From Luteibacter yeojuensis (GTDB lineage: Bacteria; Pseudomonadota; Gammaproteobacteria; Xanthomonadales; Rhodanobacteraceae), in contig NZ_JAAQTL010000001.1 in assembly GCF_011742875.1 (NCBI RefSeq), positions 3,100,001 to 3,164,000 on the forward strand: a stretch of DNA of 64,000 bases, written 5' to 3'. How positions within the stretch are numbered: the first letter of the stretch is position 1; each line of letters starts with the position of its first letter. This document shows positions 25,375-34,422 of this stretch, piece after piece. Below the pieces are notes generated by a model, which saw only the letters and a program-made list of their open reading frames with translations, made no database searches and was not told the DNA's origin. The position numbers and the translations under genes are program-made.

Positions 25375-26214
25375 ATGGCCCGCATCATCGCAGTCGCCAA
25401 CCAGAAGGGCGGCGTCGGCAAGACCACCACCTCCGTGAACCTCGCCGCGGCCCTGGCCGCCGCGAAGCGCAAGGTGCTGCTCGTCGACTTCGATCCGCAG
25501 GGCAATGCCACGATGGCTTCCGGCGTGGACAAGCACGAGGCCAAGCCGAACGGCTGCGAGGTGCTGCTGGACGAGGCCCCCATCGCCGACGTGCTGGTCC
25601 GGACCGAAGCGGGCTTCGACCTGTTGCCGGGCAACGGCGACCTGACCGCGGCCGAGCTGAAGCTGATGGACGGCCTGGCCCGCGAGCTACGCCTGAAGGA
25701 ACAGCTGGCCAAGATCGCCGACCGCTACGACACGATCCTGATCGACTGCCCGCCCTCGCTGCACCTGCTCACGCTGAACGCCCTGACGGCGGCCGATGGC
25801 GTGCTGATTCCGGTGCAGTGCGAGTATTTCGCACTGGAAGGCCTGTCGAGCCTGCTCGACACCATCGAAGCCGTGCGCCAGCGCCTGAACCCGCGGCTGG
25901 AAGTCGAAGGCCTGCTGCGTACCATGTACGACGTGCGTAACAACCTCGGCAACGAGGTCTCGGCCCAGCTCACCCAGCATTTCGGCGAGAAGGTGCTGCG
26001 CTCGATCATTCCGCGCAACGTGCGCCTGGCCGAGGCGCCCAGCCACGGGCAGCCGATCCATCTTTACGACCGCGGTTCGCGCGGCGCCATCGCCTATATC
26101 GGCCTGGCGGGCGAAATCATCCGCCGCGAGCGGGCCCTGAACGGCGCGGCCGTCGAATCCGCCGCGAACGACATCGACGAAGCCGCGCCGGATTCCACCG
26201 GCGCCGCCTCCTAA
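25375..26214 (+). CDS. parA: Chromosome-partitioning ATPase ParA
   Basis: The protein has 279 residues. The deviant Walker A KGGVGKTT lies at about residues 11-18, [14 protein letters not shown] follows, and Walker B is [17 protein letters not shown]. It is a chromosomal (Soj-type) ParA without the N-terminal DNA-binding domain of plasmid type Ia proteins. A C-terminal tail rich in Ala and acidic residues is extra. It acts with the ParB encoded nine bases downstream to segregate origins. Confidence 0.96.
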   Translation: MARIIAVANQKGGVGKTTTSVNLAAALAAAKRKVLLVDFDPQGNATMASGVDKHEAKPNGCEVLLDEAPIADVLVRTEAGFDLLPGNGDLTAAELKLMDGLARELRLKEQLAKIADRYDTILIDCPPSLHLLTLNALTAADGVLIPVQCEYFALEGLSSLLDTIEAVRQRLNPRLEVEGLLRTMYDVRNNLGNEVSAQLTQHFGEKVLRSIIPRNVRLAEAPSHGQPIHLYDRGSRGAIAYIGLAGEIIRRERALNGAAVESAANDIDEAAPDSTGAAS

Positions 26215-26223
26215 GGAGCCTCC

Positions 26224-27096
26224 ATGGCAGCAGCGAAGAAACGTGGACTCGGCCGTGGCCTCGACGCCTTGCTCGGCGGCGGCGCGGGTCCCACGGCCAC
26301 ACCCTCGGTCATCGAGCAGGAGGGCGAGCTGCGTTCGCTGCCGATCCAGCAGATCCAGGCCGGCAAGTATCAGCCGCGCCGTCACTGGAACGACGAGGCG
26401 CTGGACGAACTGGCCGCCTCGATCAAGGCCCAGGGCCTGATCCAGCCGGTGGTCGTACGGTCCATCGGCAAGAACAGCTATGAGCTGATCGCCGGCGAGC
26501 GCCGCTGGCGTGCCGCGCAGCGCGCCTCGATGAGCGAGATTCCCGCGCTGGTGAAGGACGTGCCCGAGCAATCCGTGCTCGCCATGGCGCTCATCGAAAA
26601 CATCCAGCGCCAGGAGCTCACCCCGCTGGAAGAGGCCCAGGCCCTGCAGCGGCTGATCGACGAATTCGACCTCACCCACCAGCAGGCCGCCGACGCCGTG
26701 GGCCGCTCGCGCGCGGCCGTGTCCAACCTGCTCCGCCTCATGGAATTGCCGCAGTCCATCAAGCAGCTGCTCGACGAGAGCAAGCTCGAGATGGGCCATG
26801 CCCGTGCCCTGCTGACCCTGCCCTCCACCGTCGCCGAGCCGCTGGCGCTGGAGGCCGCGCGCAACGGCTGGACCGTGCGCGAACTGGAAGAAGCCGCCCG
26901 CAAGGCCCAGCTGGCGCCCAAGGGCAAGGCGAAGTCTGCCCCGGTGGACCCGAACATCGCCAACCTCGAGCGCGAGCTGGCCGAGCGCTTCGCCACCCGC
27001 GTGGAACTCGCCCACGGCCGTGGTGGTAAGGGCAAGCTGGTCATCCATTACCACAGCCTCGACGAGCTCGATGGCATCCTCACCAAGGTCCGTTAA
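26224..27096 (+). CDS. parB: Chromosome-partitioning protein ParB
   Basis: The protein has 290 residues. The N-terminal KKRGLGRGLDALLGG lets it contact ParA. The CTP-binding ParB/Srx region (IQQIQAGKYQPRRHW, ELIAGERRWRAAQ, ALIENIQRQELTPLEEA) is followed by the helix-turn-helix region (LTHQQAADAVGRSRAAVSNLLRLMELP) and a C-terminal dimerisation domain. AAGGAG precedes the ATG. I could not find a clean parS site (TGTTTCACGTGAAACA-like) in this window. Confidence 0.96.
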   Translation: MAAAKKRGLGRGLDALLGGGAGPTATPSVIEQEGELRSLPIQQIQAGKYQPRRHWNDEALDELAASIKAQGLIQPVVVRSIGKNSYELIAGERRWRAAQRASMSEIPALVKDVPEQSVLAMALIENIQRQELTPLEEAQALQRLIDEFDLTHQQAADAVGRSRAAVSNLLRLMELPQSIKQLLDESKLEMGHARALLTLPSTVAEPLALEAARNGWTVRELEEAARKAQLAPKGKAKSAPVDPNIANLERELAERFATRVELAHGRGGKGKLVIHYHSLDELDGILTKVR

Positions 27097-27119
27097 CCGG
27101 ACTCTGTAAGAGAATGCCC

Positions 27120-27653
27120 ATGGCGCCGGTCAAAGAGGGTGTGAATCCGAAGCAGCGCCAGTACGAAGCCATGGTGCGCGCCCTGTCGGCCGACCTTTAC
27201 CGGTACGCCTTCTGGTTGTCGCGCTCCGAAACGGTCGCCCAGGACCTCGTCCAGGAGACCTTCCTGCGTGCGTGGAAGAACCTCGACGCCCTGCGCGACG
27301 TGGATTCGGCCAAGCCGTGGCTCATCACGATCCTCCGCCGCGAACATGCGCGGCTGTACGAACGGAAGCGGCTGGACCTGGTCGAGCTGGACGACAACGT
27401 GCCCGAGGACACCGTCTTCGCGAGTCCGGAGCGCAGCGGCGACGCCGCGCAGGTGCGTGAGGCGATGCTCAAGCTGCCCGACAAGTACCGCGATCCGCTG
27501 GCCATGCAGGTGCTGGGCGGCATGACCTGCGAAGAGATCGCGGAAAGCACCGGGCAGCAACCCGGCGCCGTGATGACCCAGTTGTTCCGTGCCCGTCAAC
27601 GGCTCAAGGCCTTGCTGGCCGGGCGCGCCGCGGCCGAAGGGGGCCGGAAATGA
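27120..27653 (+). CDS. ECF-type sigma-70 RNA polymerase sigma factor
   Basis: The protein has about 177 residues. Region 2 (LYRYAFWLSRSETVAQDLVQETFLRAWKNLDALRD) is followed by a linker and region 4 (MLKLPDKYRDPLAMQVLGGMTCEEIAESTGQQPGAVMTQLFRARQRLK). The stop overlaps the ATG of a membrane anti-sigma-like gene (ATGA), so they form a sigma/anti-sigma pair. I prefer ATG at 27120, six bases after AAGAGA; an ATG at 27114 is too close to that site. It starts right after parB and may share its transcript. Confidence 0.92.
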   Translation: MAPVKEGVNPKQRQYEAMVRALSADLYRYAFWLSRSETVAQDLVQETFLRAWKNLDALRDVDSAKPWLITILRREHARLYERKRLDLVELDDNVPEDTVFASPERSGDAAQVREAMLKLPDKYRDPLAMQVLGGMTCEEIAESTGQQPGAVMTQLFRARQRLKALLAGRAAAEGGRK

Positions 27654-28384
27654 ACTGCCTCGACTTCCGCCGTCGCATCGGCGCCGAGCCGCGCTCGCGC
27701 GATCCCGAACTGCTCGCCCATCGCGACACCTGCAAGGAAGGCTGCGCCGCGTTCTGGCAGCGCGCCCAGCGGTTCGAGGACGATTTCGAGGCCGCGCTCG
27801 CCGTTCCCGTGCCCGAAGGCCTGGCCGACCGCATCCTGCTTGCCCAGGCGACCGGCGAACGGCGCCAGCAGGTGCGCCGGCGCCGCACCTGGATGGCGAT
27901 GGCCGCTTCGGTGCTGATCGTCTTCATCGGCGGCGGCCTGTTCTGGCGCCAGGCGGACCTCCGTTCGCTGCCGGCCCTGGCTGTCGCGCACATGCCCGGG
28001 GAAATGGATGCGCTGAGCCTCACCCAGCCCATGACCGATGCCCAGGTGGAAGCCGGTTTCGCGGGCCGCGCCACGCGGCTCAAGGGCCCGGCGCCGGTCG
28101 GCGTCACCTACGTGCACGACTGCAAGGTGGGTCCGTACCCGGCGGTGCACCTGGTCACGCGAATGAACGACGAGCCGGTGGTGGCGCTCTACATGCCCGG
28201 CAAGATGATCGACAAGAGCGCCGACTTCCATCGCGACGGATGGGACGGTCGCGAGGTGGCGCTGAGCGGTGGCACCCTGGTGGTGATGGCCCAGGGCGCG
28301 AGCCGGCGGACCATGGCGGCGGTGGAACGGGGCTGGCGCGCGGCCATCGAAGGCCCGGCGGCCCCGAGCGTCGGCCAGATCTGA
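27650..28384 (+). CDS. DUF3379-like membrane anti-sigma protein
   Basis: The protein has 244 residues. A Cys-containing N-terminal domain (MNCLDFRRRIGAEPRSRDPELLAHRDTCKEGC, a zinc-binding-like layout) is followed by one membrane helix (about 83-100, WMAMAASVLIVFIGGGLFW) and a periplasmic domain with MTDAQVEAGFAGRATRL and a VHDCKVG cysteine. The layout fits DUF3379 proteins encoded beside ECF sigma factors. It probably holds the sigma factor at the membrane until an envelope signal releases it. Confidence 0.82.
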   Translation: MNCLDFRRRIGAEPRSRDPELLAHRDTCKEGCAAFWQRAQRFEDDFEAALAVPVPEGLADRILLAQATGERRQQVRRRRTWMAMAASVLIVFIGGGLFWRQADLRSLPALAVAHMPGEMDALSLTQPMTDAQVEAGFAGRATRLKGPAPVGVTYVHDCKVGPYPAVHLVTRMNDEPVVALYMPGKMIDKSADFHRDGWDGREVALSGGTLVVMAQGASRRTMAAVERGWRAAIEGPAAPSVGQI

Positions 28385-28400
28385 TCTGAGCCGGGTTTTT

Positions 28401-28488
28401 CCTGTAGGAGCCGCTATAGCAGCGAGGGGAACTCGCGTCACTGCCTCATTGCTCCGTTGGCTTCTCGCCGCTATAGCGGCTCCCACAG
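28401..28488. repeat. REPIN-like palindromic repeat, copy 3
   Basis: CTGTAGGAGCCGCTATAGC and its inverted partner CGCTATAGCGGCTCCCACAG enclose the shared spacer, in forward orientation (GGGGAACT then CTTCTCGCCG). The left arm has one mismatch in the core. Confidence 0.9.
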
Positions 28489-28550
28489 TGGTCCCCTTCA
28501 GCCCGCTTGGGCGATAATGCCGCCCCGAATCCCGCCACTCCGGAACAGCG

Positions 28551-29267
28551 ATGACCGACCTCGCCGTGGTCGTGCCCGTCTTCAACGAGCGCGACAACAT
28601 CCCGCCCCTCCTCGCCGAGATCGCGGCGGCCCTGCGTGGACGGATCGACTTCGAGATCATCTACGTCGACGACGACAGCACCGACGACAGCGTCGCCGTG
28701 CTCACGGCGGCCAGGACGCAGTACCCGGAACTGCGGATCGTCCGCCACATCACCCGCAGCGGGCAGAGCACCGCCGTCTGGAACGGCGTGCGCGCCGCCC
28801 GCGCGCCGTGGATCGCCACGCTCGACGGCGACGGCCAGAACGACCCGGCCGATATTCCGAAGCTGCTGGCCGCGCGCGACACCGCGGCGGGGGACCTCAA
28901 GCTCTTCGCCGGCTGGCGCGTCACCCGCCGCGACAGCTTCAACAAGCGCATTTCCTCGAAGATCGCCAACGCGGTGCGCTCGCGCATGCTGCGTGACGAC
29001 ACGCCCGACACCGGCTGCGGCCTGAAGCTGTTCGAGCGCGAGACCTTCCTGCGCCTGCCCTACTTCGACCACATGCACCGCTACCTGCCGGCCTTGGTGA
29101 AGCGCGCTGGGTTCGCGAGCCAGAGCGTGCCGGTGGGCCACCGCCCGCGCACGGCCGGCACGTCGAAGTACGGCATGCTGGATCGCCTCTGGGTCGGCCT
29201 GGCCGACCTGCGCGGCGTGGCGTGGCTGATGCGCCGGGCGAAGGTCACCCGCACCGAGGAAGTCTGA
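28551..29267 (+). CDS. Family 2 glycosyltransferase (polyprenyl-phosphate mannosyl/glucosyltransferase-like)
   Basis: The protein has 238 residues. The GT2 fold starts VVVPVFNERDNIPPLL; IYVDDDSTDDS holds the nucleotide-sugar DxD-like acidic cluster and LDGDGQND the metal-binding motif. DTGCGLKLFERETFLRLPYFDHMHRYLPALVKRAGF is typical of DPM1-like enzymes. No C-terminal membrane helices follow. It probably transfers a hexose to a polyprenyl phosphate. It sits alone between two REPIN copies. Confidence 0.9.
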   Translation: MTDLAVVVPVFNERDNIPPLLAEIAAALRGRIDFEIIYVDDDSTDDSVAVLTAARTQYPELRIVRHITRSGQSTAVWNGVRAARAPWIATLDGDGQNDPADIPKLLAARDTAAGDLKLFAGWRVTRRDSFNKRISSKIANAVRSRMLRDDTPDTGCGLKLFERETFLRLPYFDHMHRYLPALVKRAGFASQSVPVGHRPRTAGTSKYGMLDRLWVGLADLRGVAWLMRRAKVTRTEEV

Positions 29268-29274
29268 CGCAACC

Positions 29275-29361
29275 CTGTGGGAGCCGCTATAGCGGCGAGG
29301 AGCCCACGGAGCGATGATGCGCCGAGGTAGGGTCCCCTCGCCGCTATAGCGGCTCCTACAA
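29275..29361. repeat. REPIN-like palindromic repeat, copy 4
   Basis: CTGTGGGAGCCGCTATAGCGG and inverted CCGCTATAGCGGCTCCTACA enclose the standard spacer (reverse orientation). It lies between convergent genes and ends one base before the stop of the patatin-like gene. Confidence 0.92.
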
Positions 29362-29362
29362 A

Positions 29363-30307
29363 TCAGCGAGTCGCAGGCGACCGCGGCTTCCAGGCCTCGA
29401 GCGCCTTCGCTGTGCGCTCGCGTCCCAGCTCGATCAGTTCGCGCGCCCGATAGAACTCGTACACCGTCGACACGTTGCGCGGGATCTCGATCAACAGGTC
29501 CGGCGGATAGGCCGCGAGGCGCAGGCGCGAGAGGTTGGCCTGCATGAGGTCCATGGACTGCGTCATCAGCTCGAACGCACCAGGATCGCGGATCTTCGGT
29601 TCGGCGGCCGGCAGCACGCGGCCGATGAACCGGCCCAGCTTTGCGGCGTAACCCTCGTCCGGTGCCGCGGTCACGTTGCGCTCCGGTGGCTTTTGCATTT
29701 CGGCCGCGCCGTCCACGCTCACCGCCACCACGTAGTCGGCCTCCTCGCGCATCAGCGGCAGGACCGGCAGGGGATTGAGCAGGGCGCCGTCGACGAGGCG
29801 GCGGCCGTCGTGCGTATAAGGGCGGAACAGCGTGGGAATGGCGATGGAGGCGCGGATCGCGTCGAACAACGGCCCCCGGGTGAGCCACACCTCGCGTTCG
29901 CGATCGATATCGGTCGCCACGGCCGTGTAGGTGAGCTCGAGGTCCTCGATGTTCACCTCGCCGATCAGTTCGCGCAGGGCGGCCATGATCCGGTCGCCCT
30001 TGATGAAGCCGCCGCCGGAAAAGCTCCAGTCCACCAGGCGCAGCACGTCGAAGCGGGCCAGCGTGGATACCCAGTCGCGGTAGATGTCGAGCTTGCCCAT
30101 GGCGTAGATGCCGCCGATGAGGGCGCCCATCGAGGTGCCCGCCACCGCCACGATCTCGTAGCCGCGGTCTTCCAGCACCTCGATCGCCCCGATATGGGCG
30201 AGGCCTTTCGCCGCACCGGCGCCAAGCGCAAGGGCCACGCGCGGCTTGCGCGACCCCCCGTTCGCGGCGGGCAGGGCACCCGGATCGGCGATGTCGAAGT
30301 CGCTCAC
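29363..30307 (-). CDS. Patatin-like phospholipase (RssA/NTE type)
   Basis: The protein has 314 residues. A glycine-rich loop (LALGAGAAKGLAHIGAIEVLED) is followed by the nucleophile elbow GTSMG (Ser59) and the catalytic Asp in DGALLNPLP. So the Ser-Asp dyad is intact. It hydrolyses membrane lipids or related esters. There is no signal peptide. The start is ten bases after a WYL-domain regulator on the same strand, so the pair is probably one operon. Confidence 0.9.
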   Translation of the reverse strand: MSDFDIADPGALPAANGGSRKPRVALALGAGAAKGLAHIGAIEVLEDRGYEIVAVAGTSMGALIGGIYAMGKLDIYRDWVSTLARFDVLRLVDWSFSGGGFIKGDRIMAALRELIGEVNIEDLELTYTAVATDIDREREVWLTRGPLFDAIRASIAIPTLFRPYTHDGRRLVDGALLNPLPVLPLMREEADYVVAVSVDGAAEMQKPPERNVTAAPDEGYAAKLGRFIGRVLPAAEPKIRDPGAFELMTQSMDLMQANLSRLRLAAYPPDLLIEIPRNVSTVYEFYRARELIELGRERTAKALEAWKPRSPATR

Positions 30308-30317
30308 GAAACGGCCT

Positions 30318-31307
30318 TCAGTGATGGTTCCCGTTGGCCTGGTAGCCGGACAGCGCGAGCTGCAGCAGGATCTTCATCTCCTCGCGCAGCGGCAGCGGCG
30401 ACACGATCTCCGCGTCGGGGCCGTACTTGAGCACGTCCATCAGCAGTTCGCGGGAATTTGAATACGGCACCTTCAGTTCGTAGCGGCCGTCCTGCAGCCA
30501 CTCGCCCTTCTGCTGGGAATGCCAGTGCTCGTCGGCGACCCATCGCGCGGCATGGGACGAGAAGCGGATGGTGGCCCAGGCCTTTGGCTTGCCGGCGAAG
30601 ATGCCGTAGCTGGAGGCGAGCAGGTCGTTGAGCTCCGTTTCCTCCACGTCCTTCGCCTTCGCCTCGAGCGCCTGCGGATCGGCGATGCGGTCGACGGCGA
30701 AGCTGCGCAGGGCCTCGCGGTCGTGGTCCCACACGTCGAGGTACCAGTTGTCGCGGTAATGGGTGAGGCGCTGTGGCGACACCGTGCGCTTCGTGTCGGA
30801 ATTCGTGGTGCGCGCACGATAGCGGAAGCTCAGCTGGCGGCGTTCCAGCACGGCGCCAGCCACGATGCGGAACACCTGCTGGTCCATCTTGCGCGCGCCC
30901 CAGGAGATGACCCGGATGCGGTCCACCGGCAACGCCTTGCCGCTGCCGTGGTCGGAGAGCAGGCGCTCGATGCGCGCCTTGAACGGCGCGAGGGCGCCCG
31001 CCAGCACGCCGGGATCGGAGCGGCCGATCAGCTCGTTGAGCGCCATCAGCGCGGCCAGTTCGTCGCTGGTCAGCCACAGGCCGGGCAGTTCGAAGCTGTC
31101 GGCTTCGCCGGCTTCGTAACGGAACGAGGCCTGCTCGCCAGCCACGCTCTGCACCGGCGCGCCCAGGGCGTCGCGGAGGAAGGCCACGTCGCGATACAGG
31201 GTGGCCCGCGAACATTCCAGTTCGTCCATCAGACGGGATAGCGGCACCGGGTAATGGGCGGACTTCAGCAGTCGGTGCAGGGTGAGAATGCGCTCGTAGC
31301 GGTCCAT
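30318..31307 (-). CDS. WYL-domain transcriptional regulator (YafY type)
   Basis: The protein has 329 residues. An N-terminal winged helix-turn-helix (MDRYERILTLHRLLKSAHYPVPLSRLMDELECSRATLYRDVAFLRD) is followed by a WYL domain (RLTHYRDNWYLDVWDHDREALRSFAVDRI) and a C-terminal WCX extension. WYL domains bind nucleic acid or nucleotide ligands; many such regulators act in DNA damage or phage defence. It probably controls the patatin-like gene downstream and itself. Confidence 0.9.
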   Translation of the reverse strand: MDRYERILTLHRLLKSAHYPVPLSRLMDELECSRATLYRDVAFLRDALGAPVQSVAGEQASFRYEAGEADSFELPGLWLTSDELAALMALNELIGRSDPGVLAGALAPFKARIERLLSDHGSGKALPVDRIRVISWGARKMDQQVFRIVAGAVLERRQLSFRYRARTTNSDTKRTVSPQRLTHYRDNWYLDVWDHDREALRSFAVDRIADPQALEAKAKDVEETELNDLLASSYGIFAGKPKAWATIRFSSHAARWVADEHWHSQQKGEWLQDGRYELKVPYSNSRELLMDVLKYGPDAEIVSPLPLREEMKILLQLALSGYQANGNHH

Positions 31308-31349
31308 GGGTGTCGCCGGCAGATGGAGCTTCGGGTAAGTGTGTCCGTG

Positions 31350-31364
31350 CGGGCGTGACGCCCG
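31350..31364. repeat. Short palindrome upstream of the WYL regulator
   Basis: CGGGCGTGACGCCCG is a perfect inverted repeat (6 pairs, 3-base loop), 43 bases before the regulator start and between divergent genes. It could be an operator for the WYL protein or another dispersed palindrome; only one copy is seen in this window. Confidence 0.4.
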
Positions 31365-31434
31365 TATCTACGGTCGAAGCATGGCGGTGGCAGGGCCACT
31401 CCGCAAGAGAGTACGGCGACGGAGCGTGCCCGGG

Positions 31435-31461
31435 TTTGCGCCGGGCGCCATAAGGCGCAAA
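31435..31461. terminator. Hairpin before the membrane protein gene at 31500
   Basis: TTTGCGCC and GGCGCAAA form an 8-pair stem around an 11-base loop, followed by AAA. It lies between divergent genes, so it is more likely a regulatory stem in the leader of the plus-strand gene than a true terminator. Confidence 0.35.
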
Positions 31462-31499
31462 AATGACCCTTTGCGATTCGCCGAAGGCCTTCCCCGACC

Positions 31500-32435
31500 A
31501 TGGCGGAACCGACCGAGACGCCCTCCGTCGCGCTGGACCCGCAGGGCCGGCCCGACAGGGGCGATCCTGCCCGCAACCTGTTCTCAACCCCGAGCGTGGT
31601 CATCCAGACGGCCACCGCGACCGGGTACGGCCTGTGGATGGTGCTCGGCACGGCGCTGGCGCTCGGCACGTACCCCAACGGTCGCGGCGAGGTACTGGTT
31701 CCGCTGTCGATCGGGCTGGTCTTCGTCGCCTCCGGCCTGGTCGCGACCTGCCTGCGCCTGCCGTTCGCGTCGGACTGGCATGGATGGAATCCGGTGAAGC
31801 GGATGATGCCGACCCTGGAAGGCATGATCGCGATGGTGAATTTCCTGCCCATGCTGGCGCTCGCCGGCCTGGCGCGTGGCGACAACGATTTCTGGGCCAC
31901 GCGCCTGGCCGGTGCCGCCCTCATGCTGTGCAGCCTCGCCACCCTGGTGTATACGGCGCGCGGCATCTCCCGCGGCCTTCCCATCGCCGTGGCCGCCGTC
32001 GCGAACACCTTGCCGCTGGCACGCACCACCTGGGCGCTGTTCGCCGGCGGTCTCTGGTTCTGGCTCTGCGTCGCACTGCAGACCGAGACGCCCACCGGCT
32101 CGTTCAACCCATGGCGGCTCGCGTTGCTCGCCGTGGCCCTGGCGCTGGGTATCGTGGAAGGCATGCGCTGGCGCGCGCTGCGCCGCCTGGCCGAGGAAAA
32201 CGGCGCCGCCGAGCGCTTTTCCCGCGGCCGCGGCGCCATATCCCTGCTTGGCGGGCGGGTCGCGGTGGCCATGCTTTCGGTGGGTCTGCCCAGCCTCCTG
32301 CTGATTTCCCATCCCGCCGGCCCGACCCACGCGCTGGCCGCCGGTCTGGCCGCGTTAAGCTGCGTTATCGGTCAATGCCTCGAACAGCGGCTTTACGGTC
32401 GCGCGTACGACCGGCTCGTGGCCGGCCGCGCATGA
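31500..32435 (+). CDS. Multi-pass membrane protein of unknown function
   Basis: The protein has 311 residues and about eight hydrophobic helices, with a polar N-terminus of about 30 residues and a basic loop near the middle (EGMRWRALRRLAEENGAAERFSRGRG). Layout and loops loosely suggest an anchor-type integral membrane protein, but I recognise no family motif. No strong ribosome binding site precedes the ATG. It is followed 29 bases later by a DUF481 outer-membrane gene. Confidence 0.65.
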   Translation: MAEPTETPSVALDPQGRPDRGDPARNLFSTPSVVIQTATATGYGLWMVLGTALALGTYPNGRGEVLVPLSIGLVFVASGLVATCLRLPFASDWHGWNPVKRMMPTLEGMIAMVNFLPMLALAGLARGDNDFWATRLAGAALMLCSLATLVYTARGISRGLPIAVAAVANTLPLARTTWALFAGGLWFWLCVALQTETPTGSFNPWRLALLAVALALGIVEGMRWRALRRLAEENGAAERFSRGRGAISLLGGRVAVAMLSVGLPSLLLISHPAGPTHALAAGLAALSCVIGQCLEQRLYGRAYDRLVAGRA

Positions 32436-32464
32436 CGGTTTCCCTTCCACAATACGGGTAGACG

Positions 32465-33328
32465 ATGAAAAAACTCCTTATCGCCACGCTCGTCCTCGCC
32501 GCACTGCCCTTCACGGCATCGGCCCAGGACGCCAATGCCAACGCCAACGCGAATTCGGATGCCTCCCAGAATGGCGGCTGGACGGGCTCCGGCGAATTCG
32601 GCTTCGCCTCCTCCCGCGGCAACTCCCGTTCGGAGAACGCCAACGCCAAACTGGGACTCAGCCAGGAAAACGAGGTCTGGAAGAACAACTTCTTCCTCAA
32701 CGGCCTGCGTTCCAAGGGCGAGGTTTCGGTCGAGGACGGCGCCGGCAACACGGTCGACAAGTTCAGCACCACGGCCAACCGTTACGACACGGGTGCGTCG
32801 GTGGGCTACAAGTTCGATCCGCGCAGCTATGTGGTGACGGCGGCTCGCTACGAGCACGACGACTTCGGCGCCAATCTCTGGCAGGGCATCATCTCGGTCG
32901 GCTACGGCTATATCGCGCTGAAGAACGAGCGTGCCGAGCTGTCGTTCGAAATCGGCCCCGGTTTCAAGCGCTACCAGCCGGCGAAGTCCGAACGCGCCCT
33001 GCTCGGCCCCGACGGCACGCCGGTGGTGGACGCCGACGGCAACACCGTGAGCGAAACCTACACGCCGGACGCCGAGAGCGAAGTGGTCGGCCGCGGCCTG
33101 GTCAATGCCAAGTACCGCCTCACCGACAACACGGCGCTGGAAGACACGCTGCTGATGGAAGCGGGCTCCAAGAACCAGTACTACCAGAACGACATCGGTC
33201 TTTCGGTCAGCATGACGAAGAAGATGGCACTGAAGGTGGGCTACCAGATCCGTTACAACAGCGACACCCAGCCCGGCACGCAGAGCACCGACAAGCTCAC
33301 GACGACGAATCTCGTCTACAACTTCTGA
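32465..33328 (+). CDS. DUF481 family outer-membrane beta-barrel protein
   Basis: The protein has 287 residues. A signal peptide (about 1-20, ending ASAQ) is followed by an Asn/Ala-rich linker (DANANANANSDAS) and the DUF481/YdiY pattern (GGWTGSGEFGFASSRGNSRSENANAKLGL, YDTGASVGYKFDPRSY). The C-terminal residue is Phe (TNLVYNF), as in outer-membrane proteins. Members are salt- or starvation-related barrels of unknown function. Confidence 0.88.
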   Translation: MKKLLIATLVLAALPFTASAQDANANANANSDASQNGGWTGSGEFGFASSRGNSRSENANAKLGLSQENEVWKNNFFLNGLRSKGEVSVEDGAGNTVDKFSTTANRYDTGASVGYKFDPRSYVVTAARYEHDDFGANLWQGIISVGYGYIALKNERAELSFEIGPGFKRYQPAKSERALLGPDGTPVVDADGNTVSETYTPDAESEVVGRGLVNAKYRLTDNTALEDTLLMEAGSKNQYYQNDIGLSVSMTKKMALKVGYQIRYNSDTQPGTQSTDKLTTTNLVYNF

Positions 33329-33338
33329 GGGCCTGTAC

Positions 33339-33424
33339 CTGTAGGAGCCGCTCTAGCGGCGAGGGAACCTGCCTCGCCGCTTCATCGCTTCGCAGGCTTC
33401 TCGCGGCCATAGCGGCTCCTACAG
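33339..33424. repeat. REPIN-like palindromic repeat, copy 5
   Basis: CTGTAGGAGCCGCTCTAGCGG and inverted GGCCATAGCGGCTCCTACAG enclose the forward-orientation spacer (ACCTGCCTCGCCGCTTCATC). Both cores carry mismatches, one compensated only in part. It lies between convergent genes. Confidence 0.9.
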
Positions 33425-33430
33425 TTCCAT

Positions 33431-34351
33431 TCAGCGCTGCGGCTTCAGGAATTCCTCGGCGCCCAGCGACAGCAGCATCGCCGCCACCTCGTGGCCCAGC
33501 GTCACCGGCGTGTCGTTCTTGCTGTCGGCCTGCGCGCGCAGAAGCTCGCCGGTGGCCGCGTTACCCACCACGCCGTGCAGGGTGAGTCCGTGTTCCGCCA
33601 CCACGCACCAGGCGCCGATCGCCACGGCGCAGCTGCCGCCCAGCTTCTCGTTCATGGCCCGCTCCGCGTCCACCGCGATGCGCGTCTCCGGGTCGTCCAG
33701 TGCCGCCATGAGTTCGCCCACGCGTACGTCGGCCTCGCGCGATTCGACGGCAATCGCGCCCTGTCCCGGTGCGGACAGCCAGTCGGGGCTGGCCAGGCGA
33801 TGGCTGATGCGTCCGGCCATGCCGAGCCGCTCGACACCGGCGCAGGCCAGAACGATCGCGTCGTAGTGACCGTCGTCGAGTTTCGCCAGGCGCGTGTTCA
33901 CATTGCCGCGCAGGTCCAGCAGCTGCAGGTCCGGGCGCAGCGCGCGCGCCTGTGCCTGACGGCGCAGCGACGAGGTGCCGACACGGGCGCCGTTCGGAAG
34001 GTCCGCCAGCGTCGCGTAGTCGTTGCTGATGAAGGCGTCCGCGGCATCGGCGCGCGGCAGGATCGCCGAAAGCACGAAGCCCGGCTCCAGCTCGGCCGGT
34101 ACGTCCTTCAGCGAGTGCACGGCGATGTCGGCCCGGCCGTCGAGGATCGCAACCTCCAGTTCCTTCAGGAACAGGCCCTTGCCGCCGATCGTCGCCAGGG
34201 AACGGTCGAGGATCTCGTCGCCGCGCGTGGACAGCGGCACCAGTTCCACGACCAGGCCCGGATGCGCCTGACGCAGCAGGGTGGCCACGTGTTCGGCCTG
34301 CCAGAGGGCCAGTGCGCTTTTGCGGGTGGCGATGCGGAGCGGTGCGGTCAT
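33431..34351 (-). CDS. hemC: Hydroxymethylbilane synthase (porphobilinogen deaminase)
   Basis: The protein has 306 residues. [19 protein letters not shown] opens it, [15 protein letters not shown] and [12 protein letters not shown] follow, and the dipyrromethane cofactor cysteine lies at Cys241 in [10 protein letters not shown]. It polymerises four porphobilinogen units in haem synthesis. The gene lies downstream of algZ-algR in the same direction, the order also found in Pseudomonas aeruginosa. The start at 34351 is the ATG directly before the conserved N-terminus. Confidence 0.96.
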   Translation of the reverse strand: MTAPLRIATRKSALALWQAEHVATLLRQAHPGLVVELVPLSTRGDEILDRSLATIGGKGLFLKELEVAILDGRADIAVHSLKDVPAELEPGFVLSAILPRADAADAFISNDYATLADLPNGARVGTSSLRRQAQARALRPDLQLLDLRGNVNTRLAKLDDGHYDAIVLACAGVERLGMAGRISHRLASPDWLSAPGQGAIAVESREADVRVGELMAALDDPETRIAVDAERAMNEKLGGSCAVAIGAWCVVAEHGLTLHGVVGNAATGELLRAQADSKNDTPVTLGHEVAAMLLSLGAEEFLKPQR

Positions 34352-34422
34352 TGCTTTCCAGCCGGGACGAAACGGACGAAGGCGGGAATTGTCCCGCAAA
34401 CCGGCGGCGCGCGCAGCGACCC

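Noticed and set aside
27096..27120. Independent promoter for the ECF sigma factor
   Set aside because: Only 23 bases separate it from parB and no -35/-10 pair is visible there; read-through or a promoter inside parB is more likely.
25300..28400. parS sites near parAB
   Set aside because: I looked for the TGTTTCACGTGAAACA consensus by eye and found no convincing match in the window; absence by eye is not proof.
31500..32435. Anaerobic reductase membrane anchor (DmsC/NrfD type)
   Set aside because: The helix number is similar, but no characteristic motifs and no catalytic or iron-sulfur subunit genes are adjacent.
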